From assembly GCA_934217675.1 (NCBI GenBank), contig CAKQCV010000105.1:1-6892 (forward strand): 6,892 nt of DNA, given 5' to 3'. Shown here piece after piece: positions 1-6,779 of the stretch. Origin of the DNA: an uncultured Prevotella sp. (GTDB lineage Bacteria > Bacteroidota > Bacteroidia > Bacteroidales > Bacteroidaceae). The notes beneath the pieces are model-generated. The model was given only the letters and a program-made list of their open reading frames with translations, did no database searches and was not told the DNA's origin. Every line of letters starts with the position of its first letter. Within the stretch, counting starts at the first letter, position 1. Both the position numbers and the translations under genes were made by a program.

Positions 1-305
1 TTGAATAACTCTGTACAGTTGCATACTCGAACCCACCCCCACGAATCGGGAATGTCAAACGGTACCTCATCTGCCAACGACCGCACTTCATCGCCAATTT
101 TCTCATAAGGAGTATTATCGGCACCTTTGAATATAACGGAGGGGTTCTTTTCCCGTTTGATTTTTTTCTCTTTGATGAGCCGCTTTTTCTCCGCACGGAT
201 GCGCTCCAACAGAACGCTGGCGGGCTCGTCAGTCGGGTCCTGCGGCACGAGCTTGCCCTGAACAGCCATCTGGAGAATGGAGTTTTTCAGTTGCTGTGCA
301 GTCAT
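1..305 (-). CDS. hsdS: Type I restriction enzyme specificity subunit HsdS, N-terminal part (cut by window edge)
   Basis: This is the DNA-recognition subunit that directs the Type I methylase and nuclease to a split target sequence. Reading from the ATG at 305-303, 101 residues are visible before the window ends, with no stop. The start MTAQQLKNSILQMAVQGKLV, followed by PQDPTDEPASVLLERIRAEK (residues 21-40), is the conserved N-terminal segment of EcoEI-like HsdS proteins. A lysine-rich stretch follows (about 40-53). The segment FDIPDSWGWVRV (83-94) is the usual entry to the first target-recognition domain, so almost none of the specificity-determining sequence is in the window. The start codon overlaps the hsdM stop as ATGA and has a strong Shine-Dalgarno site at 312-320, which supports translational coupling. 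The family call is sure. The target sequence, and whether the gene is intact further on, cannot be judged here. Confidence 0.95.
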   Translation of the reverse strand, partial: MTAQQLKNSILQMAVQGKLVPQDPTDEPASVLLERIRAEKKRLIKEKKIKREKNPSVIFKGADNTPYEKIGDEVRSLADEVPFDIPDSWGWVRVCNCTELF

Positions 306-1792
306 TCGTTGCCCTCCTCCGTAATGTCAATGCCAAGGATATCGGTAATCTGGGCAAGGATGCGGTCAATGTCAGCGTTCAAGCTGGCCCGCTTCTCCTG
401 GTACTGCTGAATCAGTTCCTTCGGCGGCAGGATCTCCTCCTCTTCGTGAGGATAGCCGCAGAGGTCAATGTTATAGCTCCGTGCTTTCAGCTCCTCGACG
501 GTGTACTTCTTCGCTTTGTCGAAGCCGTCGATGGTAATCTCCTCACGGTTGTCCCACCACTCAACAGCCGGGGCAAAGTGCTCCAGCTTCATGGGCTTCG
601 TCTTGGAGAAGTTCTTGTATCCTTCCGGCATATCAAGGCGATAGAACCAGGTCTCCGTCGTGGGATGCGTCCGGTCGAAGAACAGAATGTTCGTCGTGAT
701 AGAAGTGTACGGCGCAAAAACGCTATGCGGCATGCGGATAATAGTGTGAAGGTTAAATTCAGATAGCAGTTTTTTCTTAATTGCAATCTTTGCATTATCG
801 GTGCCGAACAGGAAACCGTCGGGGAGAATGACAGCGGCACGGCCATTTTGTTTGAGCCGATACATAATCACAGACATGAAGAGGTCGGCAGTTTCGCCGC
901 TTGCAAGATCTGCAGGAAAGTGATTCTTGACCTCTGTCTTTTCATGTCCGCCGTAAGGGGGATTCATAAGAATTACATCGAACTGATCTTCCTCGGTATA
1001 ATCAAGCACATCCCGTAGAAGTGAGTTGTCATGATACACCATCGGAACATCAATACCGTGTAGCAGCATGTTCGTGATGCACAGAGTATACGGGAAAGGC
1101 TTCTTCTCAATCCCATAAATAGAGGTTGCATACTCCTGCTGGTCTTCTGCCGTTACGACCTGCTTGCTCAATTCATTCAACCAACTGGTCAGGAAACCGC
1201 CTGTGCCGCACGCAAAGTCTGCGACCTTTTCGCCGAGCTTTGGTTTAATGGTCTTCGCCATGAAATCAGTCACAGCACGAGGTGTATAGAATTCGCCTGA
1301 GGAACCGGCGCTCTGGAGTTCCCGTAGAATGGACTCATATATTTCCCCGAACGCATGGCTCTCCTCGTAATCATCCAAATCCAGGTCATCGATGATATTG
1401 ATCACTTGGCGCAGCAAAACGCCGTCCTTCATGTAATTGTTCGCATCCTCAAAGGTTGTCTTGACAATAGCCTTTTTGATGGGTGTTGCTGCAGTCACAT
1501 TGAGCCCCTTCAGAGTTGGGAAGAGCTTATTATTCACAAAATCAAGAAGCGCGTCACCCGTCATCGCCTTACCCGACTTATCATCAGCGGCCCAGTTATT
1601 CCAGCGGCATTCTTCTGGAATAATTGATGTGTAGGGCCGATCTGTATATTGCCATTCCTCTTCTTTTGTGTTGTAGACTTTCAAGAAAAGGATCCACGCC
1701 ATCTGCTCAATGCGTTGAGCGTCACCATTCACTCCCGCATCGTTCCACATGATGTCTCGAATGCGCTTTACAAAACCTGTTAAACTACTCAT
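302..1792 (-). CDS. hsdM: Type I restriction-modification DNA methyltransferase subunit HsdM
   Basis: This is the adenine N6 methyltransferase subunit. With HsdS it methylates the host target using S-adenosylmethionine, and it is also needed in the restriction complex with HsdR. The protein has 496 residues, normal for the family. Residues 1 to about 130 match the helical HsdM N-terminal domain (FVKRIRDIMW, then AWILFLKVYN at 32-41). The catalytic domain has motif X-like SSGEFYTPRAV (164-174), the cofactor loop ADFACGTGGF (191-200, motif I) and the amino-methylase motif NPPY (277-280, motif IV). The tail (about 453-483) is charged and probably helical, typical of the part contacting HsdS. The ATG lies 2 nt after the hsdR stop with only a modest GAGG (1803-1806), so translation may depend on ribosomes finishing hsdR. 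The 3' end overlaps hsdS by 4 nt. No frameshift or missing motif was seen. Confidence 0.97.
   Translation of the reverse strand: MSSLTGFVKRIRDIMWNDAGVNGDAQRIEQMAWILFLKVYNTKEEEWQYTDRPYTSIIPEECRWNNWAADDKSGKAMTGDALLDFVNNKLFPTLKGLNVTAATPIKKAIVKTTFEDANNYMKDGVLLRQVINIIDDLDLDDYEESHAFGEIYESILRELQSAGSSGEFYTPRAVTDFMAKTIKPKLGEKVADFACGTGGFLTSWLNELSKQVVTAEDQQEYATSIYGIEKKPFPYTLCITNMLLHGIDVPMVYHDNSLLRDVLDYTEEDQFDVILMNPPYGGHEKTEVKNHFPADLASGETADLFMSVIMYRLKQNGRAAVILPDGFLFGTDNAKIAIKKKLLSEFNLHTIIRMPHSVFAPYTSITTNILFFDRTHPTTETWFYRLDMPEGYKNFSKTKPMKLEHFAPAVEWWDNREEITIDGFDKAKKYTVEELKARSYNIDLCGYPHEEEEILPPKELIQQYQEKRASLNADIDRILAQITDILGIDITEEGNE
312..320 (-). promoter_or_regulatory. Strong ribosome binding site for hsdS inside the end of hsdM
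   Basis: On the minus strand this reads GGAGGAGGG, 6 nt before the hsdS ATG. It lies inside the last codons of hsdM, where it encodes part of the acidic EEGNE tail. Together with the ATGA stop/start overlap it fixes the hsdS start and should allow efficient re-initiation. Confidence 0.8.
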
Positions 1793-1794
1793 GA

Positions 1795-4176
1795 TTAACC
1801 CGCCTCATATAATTCATTCTCAAGTTCATGAACAGCTTCGTTATACTTATCCTCGCCGCCGAAGAACCTGAATATTCTCTGGATCTTTCCAAATTTTGCG
1901 AATTGTGGAGTTGTCAGAATAGCTTCATGCTCTAACTCGTAGATTCCGACATTCATATACTGATCCAGAAGCGCTTCCAAGACCTCTCTTGCCACCCCGC
2001 TATACTTGCTGAGGAAATCCCGCTTCTTCACATTGTTGGCTCTCTCTTTTCTGGTAAGTGGCTTTTTGTCAAAGGCAACATGGCAGATGAAATCGAAGTC
2101 ATCTACATCGCTCATATGCTGATCCGCTTTCAGTGCTTCAAGGTCAATCCCCTTGCTGGCCAACAATTCTTGAATCTTCTTTTTCTTTTCCTCGGATGTC
2201 CACTGCCGAATAAAGTTGTCGAGGGAAGCGTATGTACCAATAATATTCGTTTTGGTGTAATCGACGATGCTCTCCTGCCGCAGGAGTTTCCCATTCGTAT
2301 CATACACAGAGACCGTTTTATTGATTATGCGGACACGACACCCATTTTCATCAACAATGGGCTTTTCTTCTGGTGGATACGGTGGATCAACTGGGTCAGG
2401 GTCGGGATTTGGTTTAGGTCCAGGAGGACAGGGACCGGGACCACGCTTTTCTCTCCCATAATCTTCATCAATTTCAATCGGGCCATCCCAATCAGGATCA
2501 GCAAAAAGGGCTGTAACACCGCGAATGTCCATAACTATAAAATGGGTCTTTCCATCTTTTTCGCGTATTCTTGTGCCTCTTCCGATAATCTGCTTAAACT
2601 CAGTCATTGAGTTGATCCACTCGTCTAAAACGATGAGCTTTGTCATCTTGCAGTCGGCTCCAGTTGACAACAGCTTAGATGTCGTTGCAATGACCGGCGT
2701 TTTCGACCCGACCGAAATGAAGTAGTCGAGTTTATCCTTGCCAAAAATATCGTTGCCGGTAATGCGTACAACATAGTCGGGGTACTTTTGCATCATGTCA
2801 GGATTCTGCCTTGCGAGCTCATTTCTCATACGAAGTGCAGCATCTTCTGTTGCGCAGAACACAATGGTTTTGGACATCCGATCAGTCGCTTTAAGGTAGT
2901 CTGTTATTTCTTTTGCGACTTGGACAATGCGGTCTTCAATTATGATGTTATAGTCGTAGTCCCTGTTATTATAAATTCGGTCAGGGATCTCATGCCCGTA
3001 AATATCAAGTTGACCTTTCCGTGGGCGCCAACCATCGCCAATGTCGGTCGTTATATTGATGACTTTGAAAGGTGCCAGAAAACCATCCTCGATGCCATCT
3101 TTGAGGCTATAGACATATACCGGCTCGCCAAAATAATCTATGTTGGAAACATACTTAGTCTCTTTGGGAGTTGCGGTCATGCCGATCTGGGTTGCCGCGG
3201 AGAAATACTCCAAGATCTTCCGCCAATTGCTTTCCTTCTTGGCTGAGCCGCGATGACACTCATCAACGATTACGAGATCGAAAAAGTCTTTGCTGAATAG
3301 CTGAGCAAGACGCTCGACAGTCTCATCCCCATCTTCTGTATCGTCATCGTCTTTTCCCGCAAGTTGTTGGTAGAGTGAAAAGAAAATCTCGTGCGAGGTA
3401 ATCGTAAGAGGATCGTCCTTCACAAAATTGACTTTATGAATCGTTTTTTCGAGCGGAGCAAAATCCTGTTGGATTGATTGATCGACCAAGATATTACGAT
3501 CAGCCAAATACAATATTTTTTTCTTCATTCCGCTCTTTAGAAGGCGATATACAATTTGGAATGCAGTATAGGTTTTGCCTGTACCTGTGGCCATCACCAG
3601 CAAGATGCGATCTTGACCTCTGGCAATCGCATCAAGAGTCCTATTGACAGCGTTACGCTGATAATAGCGAGGGGGATATGTATTCTGCCCTGAATAGAAC
3701 GGCTGCCTAATGACGGATTCCTCTTGCTGCGTGAGCCCTTCTCCATGGTTGGCTCCAGCCCTGAATCTTGCATAGAGAGCATCAGGAGCTGGAAAATCCT
3801 CCATAGAAATGCTGCGCTCTTCTCCGGTGAGGAGATCATGCTCCATAAAGCCATCACCATTAGAACTGTAGGCAAATGGAATGTCCATCATTATGGCGTA
3901 TTGCATTGCCTGCTGCAGCCCATCTCCGACAGCATGCTTGTTATCCTTTGCCTCAACGATTGCAATTGGAGTGCTTTCGTTCAAATAAAGGATATAGTCT
4001 GCTTTCTTGGCTTCCTTGCGGGAGACCATATTTCCTCTCAAGTTGATTTGTCCATCTGTAATTTTTGTCTCCATTGTAATGAGACTAAGCGCCCACTTTT
4101 TTGTTATGGCAGGCGTAATAAACTGAAGCTTGATATCCTCTTCAGTCATCTGCCTTTTCGATAAGACTGCTGCCAT
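1795..4176 (-). CDS. hsdR: Type I restriction enzyme endonuclease/translocase subunit HsdR (EcoEI-like)
   Basis: This is the motor and nuclease subunit, which pumps DNA using ATP and cuts it when the HsdS-bound site is unmethylated. With the chosen ATG it has 793 residues, about the usual size for the EcoEI/EcoAI branch. A PD-(D/E)XK nuclease is visible near the N-terminus: D60, then E75-A-K77 in PIAIVEAKDNK. The superfamily 2 motor follows: Walker A ATGTGKT (196-202), LYLADRNILVDQ (222-233), DECH (305-308), TATP (334-337), ATTSKLLSTGADC (497-509) and QIIGRGTR (529-536). A proline/aspartate-rich hinge (about 579-605) leads into an EcoEI_R_C-like C-terminal domain (about 612-793). The ATG at 4176-4174 was preferred over a TTG at 4191-4189 because a GGAGG (4185-4189) sits 8 nt before the ATG and overlaps the TTG itself. 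The gene is intact. Assignment to the Type IB-like group rests on the C-terminal domain and is an inference. Confidence 0.97.
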   Translation of the reverse strand: MAAVLSKRQMTEEDIKLQFITPAITKKWALSLITMETKITDGQINLRGNMVSRKEAKKADYILYLNESTPIAIVEAKDNKHAVGDGLQQAMQYAIMMDIPFAYSSNGDGFMEHDLLTGEERSISMEDFPAPDALYARFRAGANHGEGLTQQEESVIRQPFYSGQNTYPPRYYQRNAVNRTLDAIARGQDRILLVMATGTGKTYTAFQIVYRLLKSGMKKKILYLADRNILVDQSIQQDFAPLEKTIHKVNFVKDDPLTITSHEIFFSLYQQLAGKDDDDTEDGDETVERLAQLFSKDFFDLVIVDECHRGSAKKESNWRKILEYFSAATQIGMTATPKETKYVSNIDYFGEPVYVYSLKDGIEDGFLAPFKVINITTDIGDGWRPRKGQLDIYGHEIPDRIYNNRDYDYNIIIEDRIVQVAKEITDYLKATDRMSKTIVFCATEDAALRMRNELARQNPDMMQKYPDYVVRITGNDIFGKDKLDYFISVGSKTPVIATTSKLLSTGADCKMTKLIVLDEWINSMTEFKQIIGRGTRIREKDGKTHFIVMDIRGVTALFADPDWDGPIEIDEDYGREKRGPGPCPPGPKPNPDPDPVDPPYPPEEKPIVDENGCRVRIINKTVSVYDTNGKLLRQESIVDYTKTNIIGTYASLDNFIRQWTSEEKKKKIQELLASKGIDLEALKADQHMSDVDDFDFICHVAFDKKPLTRKERANNVKKRDFLSKYSGVAREVLEALLDQYMNVGIYELEHEAILTTPQFAKFGKIQRIFRFFGGEDKYNEAVHELENELYEAG
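2362..2442 (-). other. Segment encoding the proline/aspartate-rich hinge of HsdR; G-run-rich on the + strand
   Basis: This codes for about residues 579-605 of HsdR, rich in Pro, Gly and Asp with PxP and DPDP steps. It lies between the last helicase motif and the C-terminal domain and looks like an unstructured or extended spacer. Because proline codons are CCN, the opposite (template) strand carries five GGG runs between 2393 and 2439 plus several GG pairs, so a G-quadruplex is conceivable. The base pattern is fully explained by the protein sequence. Confidence 0.75.
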
Positions 4177-4235
4177 GCGATTATCCTCCAAACTTCCGAT
4201 AGTTGCTGATTATCAGAACTTGATGCATATAAGAA
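4177..4235 (-). other. 59-bp gap between the DUF262 gene and hsdR, with a small hairpin
   Basis: This is the only true intergenic gap in the window. It is AT-rich in its upstream part. It holds an inverted repeat at 4202-4219 (CTGAT/ATCAG arms at 4206-4216, plus GTT/AAC outer arms with one bulged base) and then the hsdR ribosome binding site. The hairpin has a 3-nt loop, is short and has no T-run after it, so it is not a convincing terminator. It could affect hsdR translation or be an RNA-processing or operator site, or mean nothing. Several TATAAT-like hexamers occur but none has a matching -35 box that I could defend. Confidence 0.4.
4185..4189 (-). promoter_or_regulatory. Ribosome binding site that fixes the hsdR start
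   Basis: The minus strand reads GGAGG, 8 nt before the ATG at 4176-4174. Its first G is the third base of the alternative TTG codon (4191-4189), so a ribosome bound here cannot use that TTG. This makes the 793-residue form the likely product rather than the 798-residue one. Confidence 0.85.
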
Positions 4236-6779
4236 TTATGCCAGAAACTGCTTTGCCGCAACGAGCAAGGCTTTTGCTCGCTGAATATGGAAAGCGCTCA
4301 TTGCTGGCCAGTCTTCCTCATTTTTGATGCTGACTTCTTTAATCTCATCATAAACTTTGCACGCTCTAACGTCATCTTGGCAGATCCAATTCAGGCTTTT
4401 TCCGTATGCTGCCTCAATTGCATCTCGGTTTTGCTCGAGGCATTTATAGATTGCCCGGTTCTTTTGATAATCACCCTGATCAATAAAGATTTCGACACGA
4501 GCAGAGTCATAGTTCGCCACACAGCAAAGGTAAACTCCACTGCGAGCTGTGGCTCCCATGATAGAGTTATTCTTAGATGGGCTGATATTCAGGAAAGTAC
4601 CCGTTGCCTCTTGAAGTGATGGAAGGACACTCTCCCAGTATTTCCGCCGGATCTTGTAACGTTCGATTTCTTCATCTGAACCAATGCCTTTGCTATCATC
4701 GAGGAAGAATACGAGATCGGACGGATCCTGCTTATATTGCTCGAAGAACTTCCGCAGCAGATTAACTTTATACTGAGTCGCGGTACCAGTCCAGATATAA
4801 ATATTATCATCAATTTTTACACTGCTGGAGAATTCGTCTGGCGATCTGGTAACCTGAATCGACAGATCTACGCTATCATCAGCGTCGGCGAGGTAATTGA
4901 GATACGCCTTATTACCATTATGAAGTTCTTTTAGAACCTCGGTGTACATTTCTACCCACGAAGTTGTTTCATGCTCAATACCACGGAAGCGGTACTTCAC
5001 GATGCTATGACCGGTAAGCGTGATATCATCATCCAGCGACACTTCCTCATACTGCTTCTGTGGCGGAGTATAGCTGCTATCAGCATAGGGCCACAGAGAC
5101 ATAGCTTGCTGTGTAAGGTATTTGCAGCGCTCTTCAAGTTCAGGTAGGCCCCAGTGTTCTTTCTGCGCAACCCATTGAGTCATTCTGATACCGCTCTGTA
5201 GATACCCATCCTCCATCGTTTTTTTTTCGCTGAAAGGAGCATTGCTATATTTTGAGTTATAGGCGGTAAGAGTCAGATTCGCCAAGGAGTGCAGCCACTC
5301 TCCATGAACAGTCTCTGCTTCTGTTCCAAGCTCACTAGTCCAAGCGGGAGTCAATTTCTGAGGCATAATATGTTCAATTGTGTACTCGCCGCTATCGAGG
5401 CGCCCATAGACATCCTTGTATTCGTTGCTGTCACCATTTTCCAGGCGTTCAAACAGATACGCTTTGTAACGCGGGAGCATAGCGTAGATATTCTTGGTCC
5501 GCAGGCAATCTGCAAAAGTCTCGTTATCAGGGTATGCGGCCTTTTCCTTTTTGGAGGTCAGTACATATTTCATTTTTTCAATGAAATTGCTGTAGGTGCC
5601 GTCAAATCGCTTGATATCGGAACTCATTGTAAGGAATACCTTTGCAAGTGTATTGGAGGGTAGGTCACAAATGATACGGCGCAAAAGGTAGGATTCTACG
5701 ATTCTGCATATTTCGGCAACCTCATCCAAGGTTAAGAGGCTGCTTTCCTGTAGCCTCATTACTTCCATCAGAAACGGTCTTGTGACGCTGCTTTCAAAAC
5801 GATTCAAGCGGAAAAGAGACGACTTCAGCTTCGCAGGAAAACTTGGATGGCCAAACAGGAGCTTGTTATACCACTTAGCATAGCCTAGGAGATCTTTCAT
5901 AATGGATTCCATTTCACCGGGCATCTTTTCGGCATATGCCTTAAACTCGGTGTAGATATCCTTCATCCCGGTGATCTTCTTCTGTTTGACGCTCAGGTAG
6001 TCGCGAATAAATGGACTTACATCATACGAATTGTTCTGTTTATTATAGCCGGCGTTTTTCTCAATGGGGTTCCAGTAGCTGTCATAGAACCGCTCTTGTT
6101 CTTCGATGTCAAGTCCCATCAGAACAAAGTTGCGGATCTTATCGCCCTCATTTAACTCGAGACCGGTTGAGTTAAGACTTTCAAAAACCAGTTGAGGATC
6201 ATCATCTGGTGGTGTGAGTGTGATGTCAATTATTTGGAGTTTCTCTACCGCCTTATAAAGCTGATCGATAGTAATGGCTTGTTTCTGAATCTCATTGTAG
6301 AAAAAGAGATAGTTCTGAGTGATATTTGATGAACGATCAAAATCGGCCGGATCACCCCAGAGGCGATCGTATGCGTCCTGGTCGCCCTTGATAGGCTTGA
6401 GCTTGACTTTGCGCTTGCGAGGATTGATCTCATCCACCAGGTACTTTTTTGTAATCTGTGCGTATAGATCGTCATCTTCGGGGATTACTTTTCCTTCCTT
6501 AATCAGGTTGGCCATAGCCAGAAGGAGCAGGGAAACGGTCGTAATTCGCTGTTGACCGTCAATCACAAGGTAGTCAGAACTGCTCCCCATAGGATCGCTA
6601 ACAGAGACAATTCCTCCAAAGAAATGCCAACGTTTTCTATCACGAATGGTACGAACAAGATCCTGATACAGTTTCCTGCAGTGTTCCTCGCGCCAATCAT
6701 AGTTTCGCTGATAGACAGGAATGATCAGCTTGTCCGCGTTTTTCAAATAATGAGTAAGAAGTTTTCCTTGGCCGTTCAT
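4236..6779 (-). CDS. DUF262-DUF1524-DUF4268 GmrSD/BrxU-type nuclease-like defence protein
   Basis: An 847-residue protein with the layout of GmrSD-type enzymes, which bind nucleotides through DUF262 and cut DNA through the HNH-like DUF1524. DUF262 (about 1-330) shows PVYQRNYDWRE (21-31), FFGG (53-56), VIDGQQRITT (72-81) with the signature DGQQR, and VFESLNSTGLELNEGDKIRN (198-217). DUF1524 (about 400-545) shows YTIEHIMPQ (466-474, with H470 the probable catalytic His) and LANLTLT..N....N.PF..KK (499-520, with N501, N508, N513, K519). A further module (about 585-700) precedes a C-terminal DUF4268-like domain (about 707-845: RRKYWESVLPSL, RVEIFIDQGDYQKNR, LNWICQDD). The ATG overlaps the stop of the upstream gene as ATGA and follows a GGAGGG 6 nt away; hsdR starts 59 bp downstream. 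Known relatives (GmrSD, BrxU, SspE) restrict modified DNA or respond to modification, so this may complement the Type I enzyme. That role, and the true substrate, are inferred. Confidence 0.9.
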   Translation of the reverse strand: MNGQGKLLTHYLKNADKLIIPVYQRNYDWREEHCRKLYQDLVRTIRDRKRWHFFGGIVSVSDPMGSSSDYLVIDGQQRITTVSLLLLAMANLIKEGKVIPEDDDLYAQITKKYLVDEINPRKRKVKLKPIKGDQDAYDRLWGDPADFDRSSNITQNYLFFYNEIQKQAITIDQLYKAVEKLQIIDITLTPPDDDPQLVFESLNSTGLELNEGDKIRNFVLMGLDIEEQERFYDSYWNPIEKNAGYNKQNNSYDVSPFIRDYLSVKQKKITGMKDIYTEFKAYAEKMPGEMESIMKDLLGYAKWYNKLLFGHPSFPAKLKSSLFRLNRFESSVTRPFLMEVMRLQESSLLTLDEVAEICRIVESYLLRRIICDLPSNTLAKVFLTMSSDIKRFDGTYSNFIEKMKYVLTSKKEKAAYPDNETFADCLRTKNIYAMLPRYKAYLFERLENGDSNEYKDVYGRLDSGEYTIEHIMPQKLTPAWTSELGTEAETVHGEWLHSLANLTLTAYNSKYSNAPFSEKKTMEDGYLQSGIRMTQWVAQKEHWGLPELEERCKYLTQQAMSLWPYADSSYTPPQKQYEEVSLDDDITLTGHSIVKYRFRGIEHETTSWVEMYTEVLKELHNGNKAYLNYLADADDSVDLSIQVTRSPDEFSSSVKIDDNIYIWTGTATQYKVNLLRKFFEQYKQDPSDLVFFLDDSKGIGSDEEIERYKIRRKYWESVLPSLQEATGTFLNISPSKNNSIMGATARSGVYLCCVANYDSARVEIFIDQGDYQKNRAIYKCLEQNRDAIEAAYGKSLNWICQDDVRACKVYDEIKEVSIKNEEDWPAMSAFHIQRAKALLVAAKQFLA
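5219..5227 (-). repeat. A9 homopolymer in the DUF1524 coding region
   Basis: Nine consecutive A on the coding strand span the codons GAA AAA AAA ACG (E518-K519-K520-T521), inside the conserved PFSEKK end of the DUF1524 motif. Loss of one A would give a TGA after 12 altered codons (about 532 residues in all). Gain of one A would give a TGA after 26 altered codons (about 546 residues). Both products would keep DUF262 and the DUF1524 motif residues but lose the middle module and DUF4268. The tract is in frame here. Confidence 0.6.

Noticed and set aside
191..200. HsdM motif I with FACGTGG taken as an unusual or broken cofactor site (protein residues 191-200)
   Set aside because: ADFACGTGGF keeps the GTGG core and is a common form in EcoEI-type HsdM proteins, so it is not a defect.
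296..766. Open reading frame of 156 codons on the + strand
   Set aside because: It lies wholly antisense to hsdM, whose motifs and length are clear, resembles no known family and is a by-product of the codon pattern on the other strand.
2267..2461. Glycine-rich small protein on the + strand
   Set aside because: The Gly-rich run is the antisense reading of the proline codons in the HsdR hinge, not an independent gene.
2080..2610. Open reading frame of 176 codons on the + strand
   Set aside because: Antisense to hsdR across the hinge and C-terminal domain; no ribosome site or family features that stand apart from the true gene.
2788..3246. Open reading frame of 152 codons on the + strand
   Set aside because: Fully antisense to the HsdR motor domain, which is intact with all expected motifs.
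4177..4191. hsdR starting at the TTG at 4191-4189
   Set aside because: The TTG overlaps the GGAGG that serves the ATG at 4176; the five extra residues have no family support.
4202..4219. Rho-independent terminator between the DUF262 gene and hsdR
   Set aside because: The stem is short and AT-containing, has a bulge, and is followed by no T-run on the transcribed strand.
4220..4245. Promoter for hsdR overlapping the end of the DUF262 gene
   Set aside because: Several TATAAT-like hexamers occur in this AT-rich stretch, but none has a defensible -35 element at proper spacing.
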